64,000 nt of DNA from Burkholderia latens (GTDB lineage Bacteria > Pseudomonadota > Gammaproteobacteria > Burkholderiales > Burkholderiaceae), in contig NZ_CP013438.1 of assembly GCF_001718795.1 (NCBI RefSeq), forward strand, positions 930,001-994,000, written 5' to 3'. The translations under genes and the position numbers were made by a program. Positions 15,821 through 23,866 of this stretch are shown here, piece by piece; position 1 is the stretch's first letter, and the number at the start of each line of letters is the position of its first letter. The notes under the pieces were generated by a model that made no database searches, was not told the DNA's origin, and saw only the letters and a list, made by a program, of their open reading frames with translations.

Positions 15821-16603
15821 ATGCTTCATCTTCACTCGAGCTTCTCGGCGAACGCCATTCTCAATGCCCTCCCGGAGGACAGCATCCGGGCCATCGCACC
15901 GCACCTCGAGCTGGTCAGGATCAAGGCCGGCATGCTCGACCGGGTCGGCGAACCGATGCGCCACCTGCATTTCCCGACGACTGCGATGATGTCGGTGCAG
16001 CACCTGATGGAGGACGGCGCGATGGTGGAGGTTGCGGTCGTCGGCCGCGAGGGAGTCGTGGGGCTGGCAACGCTCGTCGGCGGCATCGCCGTGTCGAACC
16101 GCGTCGAAGTGCGCATCGGCGGGATGGCTTATCGTGTGCCGACCTGCGTGATGCGCTCTGAATTCGAGCGTTCGCCGGCGACCTACCGGCTGCTGCTGAA
16201 CTACTGCCAGGCGACGATGGCGCAGATTTCGCGCAGCGCGCTGTGCAACCGGCATCATTCGGTCAGCGAACAGTTGAGCCGCTGGCTGCTGCTCGCGCAT
16301 GACCGGATCGACGGCGACGAACTGGCGGTCACGCAACAGACGATCGCGAACATGCTCGGCGTGCGTCGCGAAGGCGTGACGGAAGCGGCCGGCAACCTGC
16401 AGGAAGCCGGGCTGATCCGTCAGCGGCGCGGGCGCATCACCGTGATCGATCGCGATGGTCTCGAGCGTCAGGCATGCGAATGTTACGAGCTGATCCGCGC
16501 AGACTATCGGCGGCTGCTGGGTGCGCGAGCCGGCGCGAGGTCGATGCCGGTGCGGGCACGGCTGCCGGAGATGCATGGCGGTTTCCCGGCACACGGTGCG
16601 TGA
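15821..16603 (+). CDS. Crp/Fnr-family transcriptional regulator 2
   Basis: 260 aa, paralogous to the divergent regulator at 14123-14905. The N-terminal beta-roll (IKAGMLDRVGEPMRHLHFP), dimer helix and C-terminal winged HTH (TIANMLGVRREGVTEAAGNL) are visible; a Cys-rich tail motif (ACECYELIR) parallels the partner's CGCRAIV. The start at ATG 15821 has AAGGGA upstream; the longer open frame from 15536 runs through the promoter region. It is behind the sigma-54 promoter at 15629 and its stop overlaps a possible GTG of the sugar transferase gene. In B. cenocepacia a Crp/Fnr c-di-GMP effector controls biofilm matrix genes; equivalence with either paralogue is inferred, not shown. Confidence 0.88.
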   Translation: MLHLHSSFSANAILNALPEDSIRAIAPHLELVRIKAGMLDRVGEPMRHLHFPTTAMMSVQHLMEDGAMVEVAVVGREGVVGLATLVGGIAVSNRVEVRIGGMAYRVPTCVMRSEFERSPATYRLLLNYCQATMAQISRSALCNRHHSVSEQLSRWLLLAHDRIDGDELAVTQQTIANMLGVRREGVTEAAGNLQEAGLIRQRRGRITVIDRDGLERQACECYELIRADYRRLLGARAGARSMPVRARLPEMHGGFPAHGA

Positions 16604-16605
16604 CG

Positions 16606-18024
16606 ATGCATTCGATGTCGGGTGGAACGATTGCGACGCGGCATGCAGCGATCGCCGCGGCGGACGTCGCGCTCATGCTGGCGGGCGTGCTTGCGGCGCA
16701 GGCGGCGATGCGCATTGCGTGGCACGACCTGTTGGACGCGCAGCGCGGCGCGATTGCATTGTTGTGCGTGCTGACCGTCGCGCTGCTGCCGGACGCCGCG
16801 CGTGCGCCGCACGTTGGGGCGTCGATGCCCCGCGGCAGTTCGATGCTCACGCGCACGGTGGTGGCCGTGTTGTGCGCGAGCGCGCTGACGATGGCGGGCG
16901 CAAGCTGGATCCTCAATCGCAGCGGCACGGTCACGACCCGCTGGATCGCGCGCACGGTACTGTCCGGCGACGCGGCGCTGCTGGTCGGCAGGCTCGCGAT
17001 GTGCACGCTCGTGTTGCAGCGCGGCCATCCGCGCGCGCGCCAGCGACGGGTCGCGATTGTCGGCGCAACCGCATATGGACGCGTCGCGATCGAGCGGATG
17101 CAGCTGGAGCCCGACGGGCCGTTCGCAGCCGCGTGCGTGTTCGACGACGATGGTTCGGCCGTGGCGGCGGACGGAATCGGCGGCGTGCCGGTGATCGGTG
17201 ACTGGGCCGCGCTGAAGCGCATGATTCGCAGCGGCGAGATAGACGAAGCGTGGCTTACGCTGCCGATGTCGCACGAGTCGCGCATCGGGCGCATCGTGCG
17301 CGAACTGCGCGACGAGTTCGTGGAGTTGCGGCTGTTGCCCGATGTGCGGCAAATGGCGGTCGTCGAACGCTCCGCGACCGACGTGCTCGGCATGCCCGCG
17401 ATCAACCTTGCGACCACGCCGCGCTCGGCGCCGGAGTTGTGGGCGAAATTCGCGTTCGACCGGCTGTTCGCGGTCGCCGTGCTGATCCCGCTGCTGCCGT
17501 TGCTCGCGGTGCTGGCGGTCGCGGTGAAGCTGTCGTCGCCGGGGCCGGTACTGTTCAGGCAGCGCCGCAAGGGCGCCGACGGCCGCGAGTTCCACATTCT
17601 CAAGTTCAGGACGATGCGCGCGCATCGTTCATCGCCCGGTGTCGTGCGCCAGGCGTCGCGCAACGATGCGCGCATCACGCGCGTCGGCGCGTTCCTGCGG
17701 CGTACGTCGCTCGACGAACTCCCGCAGTTCTTCAACGTGCTGTTCGGCCAGATGTCGGTGGTCGGCCCGCGTCCGCACGCGATCGAACACGACGATTTCT
17801 ACCGGCAACTGGTCGATTGCTACATGTACCGCTATCGCGTGCGGCCGGGGATCACGGGATGGGCGCAGGTGAACGGCTATCGCGGCGAGACGCGCAAGGT
17901 CGAGGCGATGGCCGCGCGCGTGAAGTTCGATCTGTTCTACATGCAGAACTGGAGCTTCTGGTTCGACATGAAGATCATCCTGCTGACGATCGTGCGCGGC
18001 TTCATCGGGCGCAACGCATTTTGA
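16606..18024 (+). CDS. Undecaprenyl-phosphate sugar-1-phosphate transferase (WcaJ/BceB-like)
   Basis: 472 aa polyprenyl phosphate hexose-1-phosphate transferase, the first membrane step of repeat-unit assembly. The N-terminal part has several hydrophobic helices, then a CoA-binding-like cytosolic domain (RVAIVGATAYGRVAIERM, near residue 147). The bacterial sugar-transferase domain begins near residue 283 with a membrane helix and shows KFRTMRA, RRTSLDELPQFFNVL, SVVGPRPHAIEHD and the GITGWAQVNGYRGE signature. The start is ATG 16606; a GTG at 16600 would overlap the upstream stop as GTGA. It is probably in an operon with the Crp-type gene. Glucose-1-P is the usual substrate of this branch. Confidence 0.9.
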   Translation: MHSMSGGTIATRHAAIAAADVALMLAGVLAAQAAMRIAWHDLLDAQRGAIALLCVLTVALLPDAARAPHVGASMPRGSSMLTRTVVAVLCASALTMAGASWILNRSGTVTTRWIARTVLSGDAALLVGRLAMCTLVLQRGHPRARQRRVAIVGATAYGRVAIERMQLEPDGPFAAACVFDDDGSAVAADGIGGVPVIGDWAALKRMIRSGEIDEAWLTLPMSHESRIGRIVRELRDEFVELRLLPDVRQMAVVERSATDVLGMPAINLATTPRSAPELWAKFAFDRLFAVAVLIPLLPLLAVLAVAVKLSSPGPVLFRQRRKGADGREFHILKFRTMRAHRSSPGVVRQASRNDARITRVGAFLRRTSLDELPQFFNVLFGQMSVVGPRPHAIEHDDFYRQLVDCYMYRYRVRPGITGWAQVNGYRGETRKVEAMAARVKFDLFYMQNWSFWFDMKIILLTIVRGFIGRNAF

Positions 18025-18101
18025 TGTAGAGGATTGCCAATCGTCGCGGATGTGCGATACGTGATCTACGCCCGCTGCGATCGCACAGTCCCGGCCGCGC
18101 T

Positions 18102-18275
18102 TCAGCCGTCCGCCGGCGGCTGCCCGGCCGCCGGCAACGCGGCGGGCGACGCGGCCGGGCGCTCGTCGGGTGCGGCCTGCGCGCTCGATGGCTGGATGGC
18201 GTGCTGGATCGTCGGCACGACCATCGTCGGGAACAGGGCCGCCAGGGCTACCCAGATGACGACGCCGAACAACAT
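18102..18275 (-). CDS. Small single-pass membrane protein, 57 aa
   Basis: Begins MLFGVVIWVALAALFPTMVV, a clear membrane helix or uncleaved signal, followed by an Ala/Pro-rich, probably periplasmic tail to residue 57. GGAGAGAG lies right upstream of the ATG at an acceptable distance. It is convergent with the sugar transferase gene and divergent from the dksA-like gene. No family recognised. Helix, ribosome site and codon bias support a real gene. Confidence 0.6.
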   Translation of the reverse strand: MLFGVVIWVALAALFPTMVVPTIQHAIQPSSAQAAPDERPAASPAALPAAGQPPADG

Positions 18276-18641
18276 CGCTCTCTCCTCGAAAAGAACAAGC
18301 GGGCGAATCCGCCGCGCATGCGCTCAATCTATGACGCAACTTTGTACAGGGGATTGATCGACCTCAACGGCGGCTGCGTCAGACGAATGAGCGGCGCTCC
18401 GTATTCGCGTCCGTCCCCGCTTTCGCGCGCGGCACGCGCCGCGTCCGCTCGCTCGCGGCTGCTGATGCCGGTCAACACATGCGGGTTCATTGGGTTTATG
18501 CTGCGTCGAATGCGTGCGCCGTTTCGTGCGGGCGCACGTGCATCCGGGCGCGGCAAGCGAGTATGCATGGCCGCCGCGCACCGCCGCGAAAACCGCGCGC
18601 CGCATGTCTGATTGCGCGGAACCGGAAAAGGAGAGACGGCG
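18276..18641. other. Divergent intergenic region, 366 bp
   Basis: Lies between the small membrane protein gene (minus) and the dksA-like gene (plus). No convincing promoter hexamers, repeats or further genes were seen; the open frames here overlap in several registers without ribosome sites. Confidence 0.5.
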
Positions 18642-19034
18642 ATGGCGCTCGATCAGCAACAACGGCAGACGTTGCAAAGGCTGCTGGCCGACAGCGAGCA
18701 GGCGTTGCGGGCGGACATTCGCACGAGCGAGGATCAGCGCTCGCTCGAGTCCTATGCCGAACTCGCCGGCGCGGCGCCGGACGAGGGCGACGAAGCAAAC
18801 GCCGATCTGTTCGTGGACACCGACCACGCATTGATCGGGATGAAGCTGGCCGAGCTACGCGCGATCGCGCGTGCGCAGCAGCGCATGCGCGACGGCAGCT
18901 ACGGAGAATGCATCGATTGCGATGCGCCGGTCGGCTACGAGCGGCTGCTCGCGCTGCCGTCCGCCGAACGTTGCACGCATTGCCAGTCGGTGTACGAGCG
19001 CCGCTACGCGACGACACCGCGCGCATCGCTCTGA
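18642..19034 (+). CDS. DksA/TraR-family zinc-finger protein
   Basis: 130 aa. An N-terminal coiled-coil hairpin (residues ~5-85) with an acidic tip region (DEGDEANAD at ~47-55) is followed by a four-cysteine zinc finger: Cys90, Cys93, Cys111, Cys114. DksA-type proteins enter the RNA polymerase secondary channel and modulate initiation with ppGpp. The tip does not show the canonical DxxDxA arrangement clearly, so potency is uncertain. The start at ATG 18642 has AAGGAGAG at good spacing; an upstream ATG at 18612 in the same frame is less likely. It looks like an accessory paralogue rather than the housekeeping dksA. Confidence 0.87.
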   Translation: MALDQQQRQTLQRLLADSEQALRADIRTSEDQRSLESYAELAGAAPDEGDEANADLFVDTDHALIGMKLAELRAIARAQQRMRDGSYGECIDCDAPVGYERLLALPSAERCTHCQSVYERRYATTPRASL

Positions 19035-19549
19035 TGTCGGCGCCGGGGCCGTGCGGATCGCGCGCCCCGCGCCGCACGCTACCGGCAGCCGGCGCAGGAT
19101 GACCACCGGGCGAGCGCCGCCGTCGACATGCGGCGACGGCCGGATCGACGCCGTCGCGCCATTGCACGACGCCATCTACGTGGAACGCGAGCCACGCCGA
19201 TCATGCCGATCCGCAATGACGAGTGCGCGGCCGTATTCGCTGAAGTTTCCGACATGCGCGAAATCCAGGATGCGCATCCGTTCAGGGGTGCGCGCGAATC
19301 GCGACGCGTCCGGCACGATTGACGACTACGGGCGCGACATTCCCGCGATGATCGCGAACGCGGGCGATCTCGCGCCAATCCCGTCGATCGGTGCCGACTT
19401 CGCGGCGAAGCTGTGCACGCTCGCGGAACCGCAACCGCAACCGCTGCCGGCGAGGACGATGGGCGCAAGCGGCACGAGCACCACGGCCCGGCGCATCTGC
19501 CCGAGCGCCGCCTGACGGCGCGCGCACGCCGTCATGCATCGCGTGCCCG
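19035..19549. other. Convergent intergenic region, 515 bp
   Basis: Between the dksA-like gene (plus) and the alanine dehydrogenase gene (minus). The only candidate gene is the 56-codon minus-strand frame at 19326-19496. No terminator with a T-run was found. Confidence 0.5.
19326..19496 (-). CDS. Possible small lipoprotein, 56 aa (doubtful)
   Basis: A frame starting MRRAVVLVPLAPIVLAG followed by Ser-Gly-Cys resembles a lipoprotein signal, though the lipobox is imperfect. The remainder (HSFAAKSAPIDGIGARSP) has no known family. The ribosome site is weak (GGGCAG). It lies downstream of the alanine dehydrogenase stop on the same strand. It may be a chance frame in GC-rich DNA. Confidence 0.25.
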   Translation of the reverse strand: MRRAVVLVPLAPIVLAGSGCGCGSASVHSFAAKSAPIDGIGARSPAFAIIAGMSRP

Positions 19550-20665
19550 TCAGTTCAGCACGTCTTCCGCCGGCACGTAGGGCAGCCCGAGCGCCAGCGC
19601 GACGGCCTCGTACGTGATGTGCCCGTCGCAGACGTTCAGGCCGGCGCGCAGATGCGGATCGTCGGCCATCGCCCGCTTCCAGCCTTTGTCGGCGAGTGCG
19701 AGCGCATGGCCGAGCGTCGCGTTGTTCAATGCGAACGTCGACGTCCGTGCGACCGCGCCCGGCATGTTCGCGACACAGTAGTGGACGACGCCGTCGACGA
19801 CGAACGTCGGATCGGCATGCGTCGTCGCATGCGACGTCTCGAAACAGCCGCCCTGATCGATCGCGACGTCGACGACGACGGCGCCCGTGCGCATCGTCGC
19901 GACCATGTCGCGCGTGACGAGCCGCGGTGCGGACGCACCCGGCACGAGCACCGCGCCGATCACGACGTCCGCGTCGCGCACGGCTTCTTCGATCGTGTGC
20001 GCGTTCGAGCAGACCGTCGCGATCCGGTTCGCGAAGATCAGGTCTAGCTGGCGCAGCCGGCTCACGTTCGTGTCGAGCACGGTGACGCGTGCGCCGAGGC
20101 CGACCGCCATCTGGAGTGCGCCGGTGCCCACGACGCCGGCGCCGAGGATCACCACGTGCGCGGCCGGCACGCCGGGTACGCCGGCCATCAGCACGCCGCG
20201 GCCGCCGCGCGGGCTCTCGAGGTGGGTCGCGGCGACCTGGATCGACATACGACCCGCGACTTCGCTCATCGGCGCGAGCAACGGCAGGCCGCCGCCGGGC
20301 CCCGTCACGGTCTCGTACCCGATGCAGACCGCGCCGGATTTCACCAGCGCGGCCGCCTGCTCGGGATCGGGCGCGAGGTGCAGGTAGGTGTAAAGAATTT
20401 GCCCGCGCCGCAGCATCGCGCATTCGGCCGGCTGCGGCTCCTTGACCTTGATGATCATGTCGGCGCGCGCGAAGACGTCGCCGGCGTCGTCGGCCAGCAT
20501 GGCGCCCGCGGCCGTGTAGTCGTCGTCGAGCAGGCCGATTGCCGTGCCCGCACCACGCTGCACGAGCACGCGATGCCCATGCCGCGTGAGCTCGCGTGCG
20601 CCGGCCGGGGTAAGGCCGACGCGATATTCATGGTTCTTGATCTCTTTCGGCACGCCGATCAGCAT
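19550..20665 (-). CDS. ald: Alanine dehydrogenase
   Basis: 371 aa, the usual length for NAD-dependent L-alanine dehydrogenase (alanine + NAD+ = pyruvate + ammonia). N-terminal MLIGVPKEIKNHEYRVGLTP, the IIKVKEPQ segment with the substrate lysine, YLHLAPD with the active-site His, and a Rossmann NAD site (VVILGAGVVGTGALQMAVGLG) around residue 170 are all present. The start at 20665 has GGAGG-type spacing (GGAGGCGACTC before ATG). Monocistronic, with a candidate sigma-70 promoter at 20777-20804. Confidence 0.95.
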   Translation of the reverse strand: MLIGVPKEIKNHEYRVGLTPAGARELTRHGHRVLVQRGAGTAIGLLDDDYTAAGAMLADDAGDVFARADMIIKVKEPQPAECAMLRRGQILYTYLHLAPDPEQAAALVKSGAVCIGYETVTGPGGGLPLLAPMSEVAGRMSIQVAATHLESPRGGRGVLMAGVPGVPAAHVVILGAGVVGTGALQMAVGLGARVTVLDTNVSRLRQLDLIFANRIATVCSNAHTIEEAVRDADVVIGAVLVPGASAPRLVTRDMVATMRTGAVVVDVAIDQGGCFETSHATTHADPTFVVDGVVHYCVANMPGAVARTSTFALNNATLGHALALADKGWKRAMADDPHLRAGLNVCDGHITYEAVALALGLPYVPAEDVLN

Positions 20666-20776
20666 GAGTCGCCTCCATGGGTATGCGTCGTTGTCGTCAT
20701 GCGTGCGCGTATCGGCGAACCGCACGGACGGAGCCGTTGCGCATGCATCGTTCGATCGCCGTATCGGAATAAAAAA

Positions 20777-20804
20777 AGGGTAGCGGTGGCCGAGGGGAAG
20801 TCAA
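20777..20804 (-). promoter_or_regulatory. Candidate sigma-70 promoter of ald
   Basis: On the minus strand TTGACT (20804-20799), 16-bp spacer, TACCCT (20782-20777), followed by a T-run. About 110 bp before the ald start. The -10 element is weak. Confidence 0.35.
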
Positions 20805-21347
20805 GCAACCAGCCGCTCCCGGGACCGCGCACTGCGGCGCAGCACGCGGTGCCGCGCCGCGCGACGTCGCCATGCGTGCGGCGCGCGCCATCCTCACGCG
20901 CTTCGACTTCCGGATTTTTCAATTATTGCGGTTTTGGATGCAATGAATTGCATTTATACCTTTGGCACTGGAACCGGTTCCATTTATAATTCGCCGCACT
21001 CGTAACCGGGCCCGACATTACGGTCGTGCACGTTGCGCTTGCCGTGGGCCGGCGCGGCGCCTAAGTTGAACCAGGGCCACGGCGATGACGGACAGATAGC
21101 GGCCGTAGCCGTGTATTTGTCAGACGATCAGACCCGCGAAGAGGTCGAGGCTGCACAGTCGCCGGTACGACGCGCGCAGCTGCATGACGGCGCCGCCGCG
21201 TAACGGGCGGCCGGCGCCCGTATCGACGTTGTGCGCAACACCGCAAGAACAGGACGGCCGGCCGCGCGCGGCATGGCTGCCGTGTCGGGCATGCCGCATG
21301 CGAATGCGCGTGCCCGGGCCACGCTCCCCAACGATCAACATCCGACC
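20805..21347. other. Divergent intergenic region with long leader
   Basis: Between ald (minus) and the dehydrogenase operon (plus). It holds a strong plus-strand promoter/operator at 20962-20990. From its expected start (~20997) to the first ATG at 21348 is an untranslated-looking leader of ~350 nt, GC-rich, with no recognisable riboswitch or gene. Confidence 0.5.
20962..20990 (+). promoter_or_regulatory. Sigma-70 promoter with LacI-type operator
   Basis: TTGGCA (20962-20967), a 17-bp spacer and a perfect TATAAT (20985-20990). The spacer contains the 14-bp perfect palindrome TGGAACCGGTTCCA (20969-20982) with the central CG typical of LacI/GalR-family operators. A repressor bound there would block RNA polymerase. 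It points toward the FAD dehydrogenase operon. No LacI-family gene is in this window. Confidence 0.7.
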
Positions 21348-22088
21348 ATGTCCACGCCACCCGACAAACCCAATTCGCGTCGACGCTTTCTGCGCACGTC
21401 GTTCGCGCTCGTGCCGATCGCATCGGTCGCCGGTTGCGACCTGCGCTCGTCGTCATCGACTGCCGGCACGGCCGCCAATGCCTCGGCGGCATCGGCCGGC
21501 GCCGAGCGCGCGCCGTACAAGCCGACATTCTTCGATGCGAAGGAGTGGGCGTTCGTGCAAGCCGCCGTCGACCGGCTGATTCCGGCCGACGCCGAAGGCC
21601 CCGGCGCACTCGAATCCGGCGTACCGGAATTCATCGACCGCCAGCTGGAAACGCCGTATGCGCATGGCGCCACGTGGTACATGCAGGGGCCGTTCCAGCA
21701 GGGTGTGCCCGAGCTCGGCTACCAGCTGAAGCTCGTGCCGCGCGACATCTACCGGCTCGGCATCGCGGCGGTCAACCGCTATTGCGAAAAGACCCATGGC
21801 AACGCATTCGCCGATCTCGACGCGCCGACCCGCGACACCGTGCTCGGCGCGCTGGAAAAAGGCGACGCGCAGATCGACGACGTGCCGTCCGCCGTGTTCT
21901 TCGGCCAGTTGCTGCAGAACACGCGCGAAGGCTACTTCTGCGACCCGGTGCACGGCGGCAACCGCGACATGGCCGCGTGGAAGATGATCGGTTTTCCGGG
22001 GGCGCGCGCCGACTTCATGGACTTCGTCAACCAGAACGGCAAGCCGTATCCGTACGGCCCGGTTTCGATCAACGGGGAGCGCAGCTGA
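21348..22088 (+). CDS. FAD-dependent dehydrogenase small subunit (gluconate 2-DH subunit 3 family)
   Basis: 246 aa. A twin-arginine signal (SRRRFLRTSFALVPIASVAGC) exports the protein and probably its folded catalytic partner; the Cys could be lipidated. The mature part matches the gamma/subunit 3 family (FFDAKEWAFVQAAVDRLIPAD, then the YMQGPF segment) that chaperones and secretes the GMC subunit. The start at ATG 21348 was chosen just before the Tat motif; longer in-frame starts upstream add only Arg/Ala-rich sequence. The stop overlaps the next ATG by one base (TGATG). First gene of a three-gene operon. Confidence 0.87.
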   Translation: MSTPPDKPNSRRRFLRTSFALVPIASVAGCDLRSSSSTAGTAANASAASAGAERAPYKPTFFDAKEWAFVQAAVDRLIPADAEGPGALESGVPEFIDRQLETPYAHGATWYMQGPFQQGVPELGYQLKLVPRDIYRLGIAAVNRYCEKTHGNAFADLDAPTRDTVLGALEKGDAQIDDVPSAVFFGQLLQNTREGYFCDPVHGGNRDMAAWKMIGFPGARADFMDFVNQNGKPYPYGPVSINGERS

Positions 22089-23866
22089 TGGCAGCAGAAA
22101 AGAAGCCGCATGTCGATGCGGTGATCGTCGGCTTTGGATGGACCGGCGCGATTCTCGCGAAGGAACTGACCGAAGCGGGCCTGAACGTCGTCGCGCTCGA
22201 GCGTGGCGAGTATCGCGACACCTATCCGGACGGCGCGTATCCGAACACGATCGACGAGCTGACCTACAACGTTCGCAAGAAGCTGTTCCTCGACCTGTCG
22301 AAGACGACCGTGTCGATCCGCCACGGCGTTCAGGACACCGCGCTGCCGTACCGGCAGCTTGCCGCGTTCCTGCCGGGCGAAGGCGTCGGCGGCGCGGGGC
22401 TGCACTGGTCGGGCGTGCATTTCCGGATCACGCCGGAAGAGCTGCGCCTGCGCAGCCACTACGAAGAACGCTACGGCAAGAAGTTCATCCCCGAAGGGAT
22501 GACGATCCAGGACACGGGCGTCAGCTACGACGAGCTGGAGCCGCATTTCGACTTCGCCGAGAAGGTGTTCGGCACGTCGGGGCAGGCGTATAGGGTCGGC
22601 GGCAAGGTGGTCGGCGACGGCAACGTGTTCGAGGCGAACCGCAGCGACAATTTTCCGCTGCCCGCGCAGCTCAACACGTACTCCGCGCAACGCTTCTTCG
22701 ATGCCGCGAAGTCGCTCGGGCTGCACCCTTACCGGCTGCCGTCGGCGAACACGTCCGGGCCGTACACGAACCCGTACGGCGTGCAGATGGGGCCGTGCAA
22801 TTTCTGCGGCTACTGCAGCGGCTATGCGTGCTACATGTATTCGAAGGCGTCGCCGAACCTGAACATCCTGCCCGCGCTGAAGCAGGCGCCGAACTTCGAG
22901 CTGCGCTCGAAGTGCCATGTGCTGCGCGTGGATCTCGACGACACGAAAAAACGCGCGACGGGCGTCACGTACGTCGATCCGGCCGGCCGCGAGGTGCATC
23001 AGCCCGCCGATCTCGTGATCGTCGCCGCGTTCCAGTATCACAACGTGCACCTGCTGCTGCTGTCGGGAATCGGCAAGCCGTACGACCCGATCTCGGGCGA
23101 AGGCGTCGTGGGCCGCAATTTCGCGTACCAGAACCTGTCGACGATCAAGGCGTTCTTCGACAAGGACACCTACACGAACCCGTTCATCGGCGCGGGCGGC
23201 AACGGTGTCGCGGTAGACGACTTCAACGCGGACAACTTCGACCACGGCCCGCTCGGCTTCGTCGGCGGCTCGCCGCTCTGGGTGAACCAGGCCGGCGTGA
23301 AGCCGATCAGCGGCATCGCGACGCCGCCGGGCACGCCGCAGTGGGGCTCCGCATGGAAGAAGGCCGTGAAGGACAACTACGCGCATACGATCTCGATGGA
23401 CGCGCATGGCACGAACATGTCGTACCGCGACGTGTATCTCGACCTCGATCCGACCTATCGCGATTCGTACGGCCAGCCGCTGTTGCGGATGACCTTCGAC
23501 TGGAAGGACAACGACATCAAGATGGCGCAGTACGTGACCGGCCAGATGAAGAAGATCGCGCAGGCGATGGGGCCGAAGGCGATCGGCGTGTCGACGCGCG
23601 AGTTCGGCAAGCACTTCGATACGCGTGCGTACCAGACGACGCACCTGGTCGGCGGCGCGATCATGGGCACCGATCCGAAAACGAGCGTGCTGAACCGGTA
23701 CCTGCAGTGCTGGGACGTGCACAACGTGTTCGTGATGGGCGCATCGGCGCTGCCGCAGGGCATCGGCTACAACCCGACCGGGATCGTCGCGGCACTGGCT
23801 TATTGGTCGGCACGCGCGATTCGCGAGCAATACCTGAAAAATCCCGCCCCGCTGGTGACCGCATGA
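22088..23866 (+). CDS. GMC-family FAD dehydrogenase catalytic subunit
   Basis: 592 aa. An N-terminal FAD-binding GxGxxG (GFGWTG, residues 15-20), GEGVGGAGLHWSGV, and a C-terminal GASALPQGIGYNPTG motif with the active-site region of GMC oxidoreductases. A cysteine cluster CNFCGYCSGYAC near residue 237 fits the 3Fe-4S site known in bacterial FAD-glucose and gluconate 2-dehydrogenase alpha subunits, which relays electrons to the cytochrome subunit. Starts inside the small-subunit stop (TGATG) and ends with ATGA into the cytochrome gene. Substrate: gluconate, 2-ketogluconate, glucose or sorbitol cannot be separated from sequence alone. Confidence 0.9.
   Translation: MAAEKKPHVDAVIVGFGWTGAILAKELTEAGLNVVALERGEYRDTYPDGAYPNTIDELTYNVRKKLFLDLSKTTVSIRHGVQDTALPYRQLAAFLPGEGVGGAGLHWSGVHFRITPEELRLRSHYEERYGKKFIPEGMTIQDTGVSYDELEPHFDFAEKVFGTSGQAYRVGGKVVGDGNVFEANRSDNFPLPAQLNTYSAQRFFDAAKSLGLHPYRLPSANTSGPYTNPYGVQMGPCNFCGYCSGYACYMYSKASPNLNILPALKQAPNFELRSKCHVLRVDLDDTKKRATGVTYVDPAGREVHQPADLVIVAAFQYHNVHLLLLSGIGKPYDPISGEGVVGRNFAYQNLSTIKAFFDKDTYTNPFIGAGGNGVAVDDFNADNFDHGPLGFVGGSPLWVNQAGVKPISGIATPPGTPQWGSAWKKAVKDNYAHTISMDAHGTNMSYRDVYLDLDPTYRDSYGQPLLRMTFDWKDNDIKMAQYVTGQMKKIAQAMGPKAIGVSTREFGKHFDTRAYQTTHLVGGAIMGTDPKTSVLNRYLQCWDVHNVFVMGASALPQGIGYNPTGIVAALAYWSARAIREQYLKNPAPLVTA

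Noticed and set aside
16474..16605. Extended N-terminus of the sugar transferase
   Set aside because: The extra codons overlap the end of the Crp-type gene and encode no transferase sequence; ATG 16606 or GTG 16600 fits better.
1..18275. Assigning B. cenocepacia locus names or berA/berB/bce symbols
   Set aside because: The layout resembles the reported c-di-GMP-controlled EPS region, but without a database comparison one-to-one identity cannot be shown.
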